From contig JACGWO010000006.1 in the NCBI GenBank assembly GCA_034509735.1, positions 2,805,001 to 2,869,000 of the forward strand: a DNA stretch of 64,000 bases. The letters run 5' to 3'. Shown in pieces: positions 1-10,890 of this stretch (the first letter of the stretch is position 1; every line of letters starts with the position of its first letter). The translations under genes and the position numbers were made by a program. Under the pieces are notes generated by a model, which saw nothing but the letters and a program-made list of their open reading frames with translations, made no database searches and was not told the DNA's origin. This DNA is from Sesamum alatum (lineage: Eukaryota > Streptophyta > Magnoliopsida > Lamiales > Pedaliaceae).

Positions 1-353
1 TGTTTTGCGCGGCAAAGCAAGTGGGCGAAGGTGGTGGTGAAGTGGCTGAAGGTGGCTGCAATGGGGAATGAAGAGACAACTTTGATTTTTAGGATTTTTC
101 TTTATGATGTTTTTTTTTTTTTTTTTTTTTTTTTTTTGTTTTTTGTTATTTTCAAATTGGGGTGTGAAATTACAATTCTACCCAAACCCAAATCCATCTA
201 AAGTGCACATGTTCAAGCACCCGGCATAACCATGTTTTATTCTCCCGGAAAGTGAAAAAAAGGGCAAAGCGCTACAATAATCAAAGGTTAGCGATCGAGT
301 GTAAAAAAGGAACGATCAAGGGGCAAAATGCAAAACCCCTTATAATTGGGGGT
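1..353. other. Gene-free left edge
   Basis: I see no supported gene here. The stretch holds a T-tract of about 28 bases near 110-137 and unremarkable AT-rich sequence. It ends in the first copy of the 8-bp target duplication (TTGGGGGT, 346-353) of the neighbouring hAT-like element. Confidence 0.5.
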
Positions 354-1215
354 AGGCCTGTCAATGGGTAAATAAAATCCAGGCCCAGACCCACTGTAGT
401 AAGTCTAGGCCTAGGCCCAGATCCACTGTTTTTAAGTTAGACCAGACCCAGGTCCAAACCCAAAAAAATAAAATATATGGGTATGGGCCGGGTATAGACC
501 CAATAATACCCATACCCAATTATGTTATTTCTTTAAAAGGCCCATACCCAATATTCTGAAAAGAGAAAAAGGATTATGCTATGAGGTTTCCGCCTTCTCT
601 CTCTCAAATCAAAATCTGAAACCTAGCGCCGCCGCATCTCTTTTTTTTTCTCTCTGGTTCACCGTCTAACATCGACGTCGACGTCGCTGGAATCTTTCCT
701 AACTACCCGCCCCAAATCCCTCCTCCTCAAACCCGTTAACTCCATAATCTCGTTCCATTTCATGGGTATGTGTCACTGCCCCAAGGTCTTATTTGAGATG
801 AGATTTATGTAAAAGACTCTATGTCTTCTCTCATCTATAACCCAATTCCAGGTGGGATTGGGATGCCCGCTCGCTGCTCTTTGATCTCTAGAGAAAATCG
901 AGTAATTGTTGAATGGCTCTATCTAAGATTTTGGATGAGATTGTTGACTTAGCAGAGTTACTTGGTTGGCCGTTCTCCAAAGAAAAGCAAATGGGAAAAA
1001 AATGGGAGTGATGAAAATGATAGCATCATTTGAAAAATTGTGAATATTTGATGAGAACTTTTGATGGGTTTTTGCTTAAATTTGCATAAGAAATGAATTC
1101 TGAAGAAAAATGATTTTAGTTGAGATGTTGCGCTCTTAATTCTGCAAATCTTTAATGGGAATCCGGATTTATCTTATTTTTGAATCCTCTAAACCTAACT
1201 AACATTGCAAAAATG

Positions 1216-1260
<45 letters not shown>

Positions 1261-1437
1261 CGGATCGGGTTTGGACCCCAACCCTAAAATTCGGGTCTGG
1301 ACCCCAAATAGATTCGGGTCTTGGACCCATCGACTCCTAGACCCATTGGGTTTGGGCCTACACAATAATTATTATCTTGGGTATTTTTAGGGTATGGACC
1401 TGAGTAGTGTCTGCTATTAACCCATTGACAAACCTAG
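354..1437. mobile_element. hAT-like non-autonomous DNA transposon
   Basis: The left end reads AGGCCTGTCAATGGGTAA. The right end, read on the other strand, is CTAGGTTTGTCAATGGGTTA, so the ends form a terminal inverted repeat around TGTCAATGGGT. The element is bracketed by a perfect 8-bp direct repeat, TTGGGGGT, at 346-353 and 1438-1445, the length expected for hAT transposition. Subterminal regions are full of GGGTCTGGACCC-like words on both strands. There is no transposase open frame, so it is non-autonomous. The right terminus has two extra bases relative to the left. A 15-bp word ending in GCTATTAACC occurs at 1408-1422 and again outside the element at 1448-1462. Confidence 0.75.
1219..1254. 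repeat. (GA)n microsatellite
   Basis: About 18 uninterrupted GA units inside the hAT-like element. The short arginine/glutamate-rich open frame over it is a repeat translation, not a gene. Confidence 0.9.
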
Positions 1438-2633
1438 TTGGGGGTCATGTCTGCTATTAACCAAAATATAAATATTACGTTATTTTTTCAAACACCAAAA
1501 CTTCATTTTTTTCTCCAATTTTGAATATCATTTTTAAGCATTCCTGATTTTTGCTAATGCTTAACTTACAACATTTTTTACAACTTATTTGAAAAGGGGG
1601 GGAAGGGGGAGGGAACTATTACAAAGATGTTAGGCCATGTTTACTAGGCCGTATTAGCCCAGATATCTAGGCTAATATGGCCTAGTCAGCTATTTACTAT
1701 CCACATTCACGGCCTGGTACTATTTCCTCGGCCCTATACTAACCTCTGCAATTTTCCCTACTATAATATTGGCTGGGGGGTACATATTAACAATATGTGG
1801 ACCCCACAGCTATTTGGATTAAAATATTTGGACTCGTTTGCCCCTCATATGTGCACGGGAATTCTCATTTCTGACCTCAGTGGGATGTAAAATTACACAC
1901 TGACTTAAATGAGACATTTATTGTGTCAGGTTAGGTGGGCATTTATTAGTTCAATTTTTTTGAACTACCGACGACAAGAGTTCCATTAGCAGCTTCTCAA
2001 GTTGAAGGCATTCTCTCCAGTTTTCTTCTTGGAAGCTGGGGATACGAGGTGTTTTCTATCTTCCTCTGCTGCTTCACATCGCCTCTTGTGTGGTTGTCAC
2101 TCATCTTCACTCGTTTGTTTTAGTTCCAGGTTCATTTTATTTCTTGTGCACAAGCGTGAAGGAGGAACAATATAGCATCCTCTTCTAAGTTGTATTTTGG
2201 GGCCAGGTGATGCAATGGAGGGTCTTTTGTTTCTTGTTTGTTTATTTGTTGTGTCCATTTTCTATGTTGCATAACAACATGTATTCTAGCCTCCATTTCT
2301 ATGCTAGTTTCTTGAGTTAGTGCTTTCTGACCCCACACCCTAGGATCGTTGAGAATGCCCTAAAAATGTGATACTCGAGATAATAATATTTTCGCTTTTT
2401 TACCATAGATCCACGAAATTAACAAGTATTTGTTAGTATCCTACCAAATAAGGTTGAATATTTCATTGTATTGTCGTTTTATATTTGTATATGCTGTTAG
2501 TTTGAACTGAACGGTACAAGCTTTCGCGATGTACATGCAATAAGTTTACGAGTAGATATGAAAGTACTATCTGTGTTTGTATAGATGGCAAAGACTACGC
2601 AGAATCTGTTCTTTGATTGCCGTCCAACAGATT

Positions 2634-3956
2634 ATGTCCGACGTTGCTGTCGCTGTAGCATTGTTTGTGTATGTCCTTGCTTATTTGAAAGCTAGAACTC
2701 TATCGCAACGATGCATTAGGGCAGGGCGGTACACAATGAATTCTAGAATCCCCGAACAAGTTAGACACCTTAGTCGGTTGGTTGCGTTGAATGATGTGAC
2801 GTGCCTTAGGAACCTTCGTATGGACCGTAACACGTTTGGTCGTCTATGTTATTTACTACAACATAGAGGGGGTCTATCTGACACCAAGTTTGTTATGATA
2901 CCCGAACAAGTTGCCATGTTCCTTAGCATAATATCACATCACAAGAAAAATTATGTCGTCAAGCATGACCTTTTAAGGGCCGGCCGTACCGTAAGCAAGT
3001 ACTTCCATGTCGTACTGAATGCGGTCATCATGTGCATCAAATTCTACTTGCACGGCCTACGCTTATAGCTGCAGACAGCACCGACACACGGTGGAAGTGG
3101 TTTAAGGTAATTAAACCACTGATGTTTATATTGTGTATGACTTGTAAATTATTTAGTTTCTATCTAAAATGAATTGTAAATTGCGACCGATGCAGGGATG
3201 TCTTGGTGCATTAGATGAAAAATTCATTGATGTGCGCGTCGCTGAGCAAGATAAGGGATAGTATCGAACGAGGAAAGGCCATATAGCAGTCAACGTTCTT
3301 GGTGTTTGCAACCCTGACATGCAATTCATTTATGTTCTAACCGGATGGGAAGGTAGTGCTGCGGACAGTCGTGTCCTACGAGATGCAGTGACCAGACCCA
3401 ATGGATTGAGAGTACCCAATGGTACCCCTCTGTTATATTGTCATTTACAACATGTACCATTTCATGAGATTGAGAATTATGTACCATTCACGGGAATTAA
3501 CGTATTCATATCGCAAGGAATTACTACTTGTGTGATAATGGTTATACCAACGCTGATGGATTCTTGACACCGTATAGAGGGGTACGGTATCACTTGCGCA
3601 AGTGGGATCGTGAGACTGGTGGGCCTCAAACCCGCAAAGAGTTGTTTAATTTGAGGCATTCATCCGCTAGGAATGTTATTGAGCGAACCTTTGGCCTTTT
3701 GAAAGTACGATGGGGTATTTTGAGGAGCCCTTCATTTTATCCAATCAAGATTCAAAACAGAATTATACTTGCTTGTTGCCTGCTGCATAACTTCATACGA
3801 TCTGAAATGCCAAACAATCTATTTGAGCACGAGATACCCGAAGAACGGGATGTTCATGGCGACCAAAATGTGGAGGTCGTATCCACAATAGATCCTAACC
3901 CAACCTGGTCAACTTGGAGGGATGAGCTGGCCAGTACGATGTACAGAGAATGGTAA
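2634..3956 (+). pseudogene. PIF/Harbinger DDE transposase (HARBI1-like), broken
   Basis: Nuclease of the Harbinger cut-and-paste system. Exon 1 ends at 3106 (AAG before GT) and exon 2 starts at 3196 after CAG. A second short intron is likely around 3430-3518. Visible family blocks are the N-terminal helical region (RHLSRLVALND... MDRNTFGRLC), then GCLGALDEKFID with the first catalytic Asp. Next come [12 protein letters not shown] with the second Asp, [13 protein letters not shown], and finally ARNVIERTFGLLK with the catalytic Glu, followed by ACCLLHNFIR. All three DDE residues survive. It is nevertheless broken. TAG at 3259-3261 interrupts the frame before [14 protein letters not shown]. Near 3033 the frame shifts by one relative to the conserved ILLARPTLIAADSTDTRW block. 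The start is inferred from the first Met before the conserved N-terminus. It lies upstream of the Myb/SANT partner in the same orientation. Confidence 0.85.
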
Positions 3957-4303
3957 CAACATGGCTGATTCACGAACAATTTGATTTTAGTTTAAAAAAG
4001 GCCCTCAATATTTTTTTTGGACTTGTACTCTGAGCTTGTACTGGATATTTTTTACGTTTGTGTTCTAGCACAACAATTGCTGATAGTTATTTGTGCTTAT
4101 TGCGTTCAATTGGAATTTAATTGCCCTCACCTCGTTATGATTCCATTGAACATGAGAAATTTTCAGGTTGCACGCTCTCGGGTTTAGTTCCATGTACATT
4201 ACAGCAGTCACTGTATGATCTATTTCGATTAACTAATGGGAACCTTCCTATTTTCAGGTTGCACGCTCTTGGGTTTGGGGAGTGTACCCAATAGGAAGGC
4301 AAT

Positions 4304-5336
4304 ATGAGTTGTCCTGATGATGAAGGGTGTAGCCGAAGACGACGGCCTTCAAATAAAGAGAAAGGAGCATCAAGACATACGTGGTCGGCACGTGAGGAAG
4401 AGACGCTCGTTAATGCATTGAAGTCTATTGTGGCTAGCGGGTGGAAATGTGACAATGGTTTCCGCAATGGATATCTAAGCCAATTGGAAGCATACTTAGC
4501 ACGTGCTGTATCGAATTGTGATTTGAAGGCCGAACCCCGCATTACTTAGAAGATTCAGGTTTGGAAAAGACAATATTCTTCGCTTGTTGGGATGATGTCA
4601 AAAAGCGGATTTGGATGGATGAGAGCAAGTGCATGGTCACTGTGGATGAGAATGATAAGGACGTATGGAACACATACGTTAAGGTACGCCAAAACATACA
4701 ATGTTGTACCTACGATTAATCAGATATTGTTTTTTTGACGTTTTTGTACATGAATTGTGTATTTGTTATGTTGCCCTAATCGGAATAACAAACTGTGTGT
4801 AGATTGATCCAAATGCAAAGACAATGCGTTACAAGTCATTCCCACACTTCCCTGCATGGAGAGAGATATTTGGTAAGGATCGTGCTAATGGTGATGGTGG
4901 GACTGATTATCACCGGGAGGAGACGGAGATACGGCAGCCTGCTGTGGATTTAGATGAGGAAGATCATGGACCTACTAGAGAATGGAATCCAGACACTGGG
5001 TTTGCCGGATTAGACGATGATCCTCATCTGTCGTACAATATGACCGTTGATCCAACTGGCAATGAATCTTCGGCAACAAAACGCACAGGTGGGTCGTCGA
5101 GGAAGCAGAGGCTTGAAGATCCACTTTCAGAGTTGCCGCGGTTAGTGAACATGGTGTCGAAATTCTGTGATTCGGCGAATACGCGTATGGGGAAGCTTAC
5201 GAGGGTACTGGAGGGTGAATTCGGTGATCCAGAACTCCGTGCCAATGTATTGGCTGCTGTACGAGAGTCACAGGTTTTGATGAAAACCAACAACTGGTTG
5301 TTGTTACCCGACTGGTCAACAACCCAAAACACATAG
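4304..5336 (+). pseudogene. Harbinger Myb/SANT-like accessory protein, broken
   Basis: DNA-binding partner that Harbinger transposases need for nuclear import and end binding. Exon 1 runs 4304-4683 and exon 2 4803-5336 (AG at 4801-4802). The Myb/SANT-like domain is clear: HTWSAREEETLVNALKSIV, then GWKCDNGFRNGYLSQLE, then VWKRQYSSLVGMMSKSGFGW, and across the splice YVK/IDPNAKTMRYKSFPHF. A characteristic FGKDRANGDGG follows, then an acidic linker and a C-terminal helical region (LVNMVSKFCDSANTRMGKL). Two lesions are visible: TAG at 4547-4549, where the family has a Ser, and a one-base deletion near 4612 that moves the frame before DESKCMVTVDENDKDVW. It is therefore a pseudogene of the same age class as its transposase. 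Confidence 0.85.
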
Positions 5337-5857
5337 AGTTATTTTTCTCACTGCCTCAACACTCAAGGGACAAATGGATACGTCTTATGCTAGATGGACT
5401 AATATGATCCCTACAGAAAGTAGGATCCGGGATTTTGTCTCTAAATTGCCGAAGATGAAGTCTGTGGCTTGTTGGGTGCATTAACCTTTGCATGTGGTAT
5501 TTTAGTTTTGTGTTTTGGACACGAGTAATGAACACATTTCCGTTGACGAACTCCACTGTGGATTAATATAGTTTGATTCTATTGTCATTGGAAATATATG
5601 TTGTGCATATTTTGCTGTAATTAATCTTTGGCAATTTTATGATGTTGTTCATATTTACCATGTACGTATTCATTCCTCAAAACAAAACTGATAACAAAAA
5701 AAGTCATTAACTGACAACAAAAAAATTTTCCCATACTTTTCACTACATTCCAGCCTAGCAAGCCCACACAAGGGAGAAATACCAACATAATCCAAACAAG
5801 ACGCCTTGAATATCTACACCAGCAGTACAAAAAAAATAAAATAAAATAAAATAACCA

Positions 5858-6495
5858 TCAAACCTCCTCAGCCTGTTGTTCCTCCTTCACCATTTTTCCA
5901 AGGAATATGTAGTCCGCATCCTCACCTGGTGGTCCATCTTTGGCAACCTTAGACGGACCCCTTAAAATGTCTGCCTCGTATGATCTCTGTCTCTTATCTT
6001 CGAAGATCGCGCGCAAGAGTTCCCACTGACCCTTTCCGCACCACCAGTATGCCTTTGCAAAAGGATTGCCCTGAATGCGTTTAAGGAATATTACTGCGAC
6101 GTGAGAAATAGAAACACGTTAACAAACGATTTCGAATATATTACCTGGAAAAGCTTGTCCCACGCCTCGCGTCGCCCAAGCATCCTATTGGTCTCTACAT
6201 TCCAACTAAAATCGGGATCCCCAACTATTTGGGAAAACGTGTTGAAACATTTTCGCAATAGTTCCAACTGGCCCACGCAGAAGTTAAGTCCGAACATTAC
6301 ACTTGATATGCGGTTTACAACTCCCCTCGTGAATGAGATGGCATCATAGTCCAAATATTCCCAGGATCGCTGTTTCTGGCCCCGTTCCCCCTTCCAGGCC
6401 AATGCTTCGATGAATGCTATGTTATGCCGCTTCGTCCACTTTGGTGTGTAGAAAAACTTGGACTGCGGAGGGGCGCCTCGTTTGTTTGCCATCAC
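5858..6495 (-). CDS. Myb/SANT-like domain protein A, intact, two exons
   Basis: Coding exons are complement(5858-6070, 6145-6495), giving 187 residues with no lesion. The N-terminus (MMANKRGAPPQSKFFYTPKWTKRHNIAFIEALA) leads into a Myb/SANT-like fold. Key residues are the WT at the first helix, the VVNRISSVMFGLNF helix, LRKCFNTFSQIV, then DPDFSWNVETNRML ending in AWDKLFQ. Exon 2 begins GNPFAKAYWWCGKGQWELLRAIFED and ends in an acidic tail. The donor CAG/GTAATA and an acceptor in CAG are canonical and keep frame. It is paralogous to the gene at 7344-8165: both share ANKR/GNKR, APPQS, FYTP.WTK and DPDF.WN. It lies antisense to the Harbinger transposition genes. I infer a DNA-binding role from the fold only; cellular versus transposon function is unknown. 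Confidence 0.7.
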
Positions 6496-6550
6496 GTATG
6501 CGCAAAGATTCAGTTTTAGAGTATTGAAGTAGTAGTAGTAGGAGGGGTGC

Positions 6551-6558
6551 TTTTATAT
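6551..6558 (-). promoter_or_regulatory. TATA box of Myb/SANT-like gene A
   Basis: On the minus strand the sequence reads ATATAAAAG about 56 bp before the ATG at 6495. Just upstream, GGGGTGCTT is shared with the region before the paralogue at 8165. The two promoters therefore appear to have been duplicated together. Confidence 0.5.
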
Positions 6559-7343
6559 TTCTTAACACCTGCCAATGTTTTTTTACGACTTATGAAGAAG
6601 ACGAAGAGGCAATCCCTTCGCAGTCATTTAACTCGATTTTGACGAGACGAAGAGCCCTCACGCCATTCTACAATGTAATCATTGCGGTGCGGTGTTTTAA
6701 GTGCTGAGCACCCAAAATGTAAAATCATTTCCCCATGGAGCTTGCATGTACCACCCTAGTACACGTCCCCTTGTCTTCAGAGAGATAAATCACGCAACCC
6801 ATTGCAATAAATGCCCCACCCCCCTCTGCCCTCTTAAGTGACGTTCCCGGGACCCACTGGTGATCGATGGAACGATCTGCACCGTTGATTACCTGATACA
6901 CTTTATTGCCTTAATTCAGAAGCAAAGTGCATATCCGCCCGATGTGATATATGTTAGGCCTTTAATGGTAAATTTGAGCTGCATGTTATGTGTTTTTCCC
7001 ACTGTTTCTCCATGCGTGAATTGTAGTTTTGCTTCCGTGTATTGTTAACTTTGAACATGAGAAATTTTGCTTTTTATAAAAAGGGAGAAAACAATAAACT
7101 TCAACATGTGTATGGACTGTACCCAAAAATAATAATATATTTTGACATATTCAGCATCAAGTACGCAACAAAATATAGGCATCAAGTACGCAACAAAATA
7201 TTACAACATCAGAATAGTCCAAAATATTTTAACTACACCTTAAACAACAAAGACGCATAAAAGAGTTAAAAACACCAACAATTGAGAGTCTCAAAACACC
7301 AACATTCAAATAAACACAAACAACCTTCAACGTATTATGCCCT

Positions 7344-8165
7344 TCAATCATCACCATCCTCTTCCGAATCAAGGTCTACCACTACAACCTCATAGCCATT
7401 TTCATCACGATGCTTAGAATGAGAGCACTGCCCTTTGTCCGCGATTCTTTTAACATGCAGCAATTCCGGTTCGGGACCACTCAACGCTTCGACGACACTT
7501 TCAAAATCCAGGACCAGACCATATGGGGGATGATTGTTCCTCTCAGTCTCCTCTTCAGCCTCTTCCTCAAAGATAATCCGTAGTTTATCCCACTGAGGCT
7601 CACCGCGCAACCAATAGGCCTTTGCGAGAACAAAAAAATATCACTTGATCTAGTCATCAAAATAGAAAGTATTCGAAAAAAATTACTATATAAAAAATAT
7701 TTGCCCGAACACGGTTGTATCTAGTTAGAAAAATATCACAAGACTAATTTTTTTTTTGTGACATCATAAATCTGATCTTTAAAGAATAAAACCCTAATTT
7801 TAAAACGGAATAGTTACCAGAAAAAGACGTTTCCAAGCATCAAGATTTGCGAGAACACGGTTGTATTCGAGGTTCCAGTAAAAATCTGGGTCTCGCAGAA
7901 TCTGGTCAAATGTTTTGTACCACAGACGCAAAAGTTCAACCCGACCCCTGTAGTAGTCTACGCCATACTGGATTCGCGATAAGCCATTAACCATCCTCCG
8001 ACCGAAGAGAATGCCTACGTAGTCTGGTTGTTGCCATGAAAGTTGCTTGTGTCCTCGCTCAGCCATTAGTGCAAGGGAGTCAATGAATGCACAGTCAAGT
8101 TGCTTCGTCCATCCTGGTGTGTAGAAGTACCTGGACTGGGGTGGAGCGCGACGCTTGTTGCCCAT
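7344..8165 (-). CDS. Myb/SANT-like domain protein B, intact, two exons
   Basis: Coding exons are complement(7344-7619, 7818-8165), 207 residues, without frame damage. Exon 1 (MGNKRRAPPQSRYFYTPGWTKQ) carries the same Myb/SANT-like layout as protein A: WT, RRMVNGLSRIQYGVDYYRGRVELLRLWYKTF, DPDFYWNLEYNRVL, then AWKRLFL at the donor. Exon 2 starts AYWLRGEPQWDKLRIIFEEE and ends in a very acidic tail (VVVVDLDSEEDGDD). The acceptor chosen (CAAAG/GCC) is the only one found that preserves frame. It removes the AK seen before AYW in protein A, so the intron edge is slightly uncertain. Tandem paralogue of A on the same strand, about 1.3 kb apart. DNA binding is inferred from the fold; no specific role is recognised. 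Confidence 0.65.
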
Positions 8166-9037
8166 GGCGGGATTGTGCAGGGTTTAGAGGAAAAGAGACA
8201 GGAATGAGAAAATGAAGAAATGTGGGTGTGTAGGATGGGGTGCTTCTTTAAATAAGTTGCAGGGTTTTGGAGTTAGGCTTAGGCGGCTTTGGTTTTGCTG
8301 GACTTCTAAAAGGCCATATAGCATTCCCAAAAAGCGAAAAAGCCAAAAGTGTGATGTGATACATCTCCCTCCCTGCAGTTATTAAATATTTATTTTATAC
8401 CATATTAAAAGTTTTTCCTTGTTATCTAGTGTTTTTGTAATTTCTGTAAAAAATAATATATTATTAAAAAATAATCGATATAAACAAATTACCATTTATT
8501 TATCTTATATATTTTTCGTACATATTTTATCATGTACTATTGAAACGTTATGGCAATAAATTAATTTAATTTAAGTTTTCAACATTTTGAAAAATGCATT
8601 TGGTGATATATATTTTTTCATACACAATGATCATGCACTATGGAAATATGTTGGTTAAGAATTTTCTTTCCTATGAAAACTGTATTATGTTGTTCATCAT
8701 GCACAATTCAAATGTTAAGAAATCTGTATTATGTTACTTGCTCTTGGATTACACAGGATCATATATAATGATATGTATAAAAACATATGCATTTAACATC
8801 GTTAGAGCAACACAAACATATAAGATTCAATCATAAAGAGACTATTATCCTAATACATAAACGTTTCCGTTAATATTTTACAATCAAAATGTAGGGAACA
8901 TACATAGAAGCCGAAACCCTAGGCGGGTGAAACTAACAACTAGTTCACCTCTAAAAGCATACAAAAGCAAACAAGCAACAAACACATACGTCCATAATGA
9001 TCCATCTCCATGACACTAACATCCGCCCTACAACCAT

Positions 9038-10101
9038 TCAAATGTGTTTCTTGAGTGGGGTCGCATTCGAGGCTGTAGAGCTCGAAGCCCCTGCGGATCG
9101 TTCACTTGGTGGGGAGGGATGTGCAACCTTAGCTCTTTTGTACAAGGACTGTGGGACACCTGGTGGAGGCAGAACAAAATCAGCATCGGTATCGTTGCCA
9201 TAATATTCTTCAAGAGCCCTCCACATAGAGAAGCTGGAACTGTCAGAGACGATTAACACCTGTGGATAAGGGACTGCATTAGTGGGGTGTGTAGCATTAT
9301 GGGGAGCTTCATTTACAGGTTCAGTTGGTCCTGCTTCGTTGACTTGCTCCATAGGGACCGCTTCACTATCTGCTGCATCAGGTGCAACTTCAAGCATGGG
9401 TGGTCTTTCTGCGGCTGCACCAACACCGACTTCGTTCGCAGGTTCAACACGTGCTGCTTCATTTGCGTGGGGTGGGGGTGTTGCCACCCAACCATCTCCA
9501 ACTGCCACCCAACCCTCGGGAGCTGCGGGTAGGTTAAGGTCAACCTCAAGACCATCTGGATCTTCATCCCCTTCGTTGTTTGGCCTGTCAAACAAAATGC
9601 ACAGTTCCTCCCAAAGATCCTCATAAGCATTGCAATAGCACTTAGCACGTTTGTTTTGCTTAAATGAAGATTTTATTAGTAAGTTACATCACGTACGTAT
9701 CACAACAGGTGCCCTAACTTAACATTTTGGTAATGCGACACATATGTAACTATAGGGAGTCAAACTACGTACCCTGCAAAGAGAATACCAAACCTGATCC
9801 GATGCGGTGACAAACCCTAGGCGTTGGTTCCAGATCACTCCCTCCGTGTTGATGACCCAACGAAACAGGTGCTAACGCTCCTGTAGCCTTTGAACCCTAC
9901 TTTGTGCCACTCATAAGTGATCTTAGTTCCATACCTCTTGTTCACATCATAGAGTGAACACATCACTGCATGCACATTTGGGCGGCCCGGACGGAACAAC
10001 CCCGACCATGCATGCTCCACCAAGCTGTCAACAAAGGTTTTTTTCCATATCTTTGGTCCACCTATTGAAGTAGAACAACTATTGTTGGTAATAGTACCCA
10101 T
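9038..10101 (-). pseudogene. Myb/SANT-like protein C with EAR-type motif, frameshifted
   Basis: Third minus-strand paralogue. Exon 1 (10101 to about 9773) begins MGTITNNSCSTSIGGPKIWKKTFVDSLVEHAW, a Myb/SANT-like first helix. The frame then shifts near 9915. In the new frame RVQRLQER is followed by TAG and then HLFRWVINTEGVIWNQRL and VTASDQVWYSLCR, the expected second half of the domain. There is thus one frameshift and one nonsense codon. Exon 2 (9658-9038) reads KQNKRAKCYCNAYEDLWEELCILF, equivalent to the AYW...LL..IF block of A and B. It goes on through a 185-residue tail rich in Pro, Ala and Glu. The tail begins with LEVDLNLPAAPEGW, which contains DLNLP, an EAR-type repression motif in plants. 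The exon 2 frame itself is fully open. Loss of function is likely unless the exon 1 lesion lies in an intron I have misread. Confidence 0.6.
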
Positions 10102-10216
10102 CAGACCACATGTTCACAGTAGAGGAGAGAAATTGAGTAAGAAGAGAGGGATTTGAATGACCGTAAGAAGATGTATAGAAATGGCGCATGCTTGCAATTC
10201 TAGTGCCAAGATGTCC

Positions 10217-10224
10217 TATTTATA
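10217..10224 (-). promoter_or_regulatory. TATA box of Myb/SANT-like gene C
   Basis: The minus strand reads TATAAATA about 115 bp upstream of the ATG at 10101, in a GC-poor context ending CCGCGTATAAATAGG. Placement and match are good for a plant core promoter. Confidence 0.5.
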
Positions 10225-10890
10225 CGCGGGAACTCTGCAAATGCATAGGAACAAAGGGGGCACTTAGTAATGAGAGTAGGGAGGGTACATGCACTTCACA
10301 CCGGGTGGAAGTGCATTCAATAACCATCAAATCCAAGTGGATTTGAATCCTCCATTAGTGCTGCCAGGTTTTCTTGTTGAAGCCAAGTTCTGTTCACATT
10401 AAATCTAACTACATACACACCAAGAAGCCACCAGCAAGAACAACATGCAAGGGAGATATTCTCATGCATTTATGGAAGAAATAGGCTACAAAATAAAAGC
10501 AACCTACTCTCATTAATGGCGGGAAGGTGGTGGTGGTGAGCGTGGTAACCGACGCTTTCTTGTGCCTTTACCATGGAAGATTGCACAATCTTGCAATGTA
10601 AATGCAAGATTGTGTTGCAGATTTGGCTTAAGGGCCAACGCGGTAATAAATTCTCATGTATTACCTGATTTAACATGTAATAATTACTAGGGCCAAAAAC
10701 GGAATTGCACCATTCCTCAGCATATCAGTGGAGGATAGTAAATGGTGGATTATTTGTCCGAACGGATTAAAGCCAAGATATATGATGCCAAGTAAACAAA
10801 AGATAATATAAAATAGTATGCTCAAATAATATATATAGTATGAACCTACTATAATATGACCTAATACAATATGATGCAGTAAACATCGTA

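Larger units (their letters stand above)
1633..10890 (+). mobile_element. PIF/Harbinger-type element, large, degenerate right end
   Basis: The left end is TTA (1630-1632) followed by GGCCATGTTTACTAGGCC, typical of PIF/Harbinger, which duplicates TTA/TAA. It contains a DDE transposase and a Myb/SANT-like ORF, the two-gene set of this superfamily. The right end is uncertain. Near 10730-10804 the reverse strand reads TGTTTACTTGGC, then ATATCTTGGCT, then ATTTACTATCC, mirroring the order of the left subterminal words. A second weaker end (ATGTTTACT reversed, then TTA at 10891-10893) lies 87 bp further on. I take 10890 as the outer limit because it has the matching TTA. Three further Myb/SANT-like genes lie on the minus strand within these limits, which makes the element unusually long (about 9.2 kb). 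Confidence 0.6.

Noticed and set aside
4135..4542. 135-codon minus-strand frame
   Set aside because: Antisense shadow of the first Myb/SANT exon, with no independent support.
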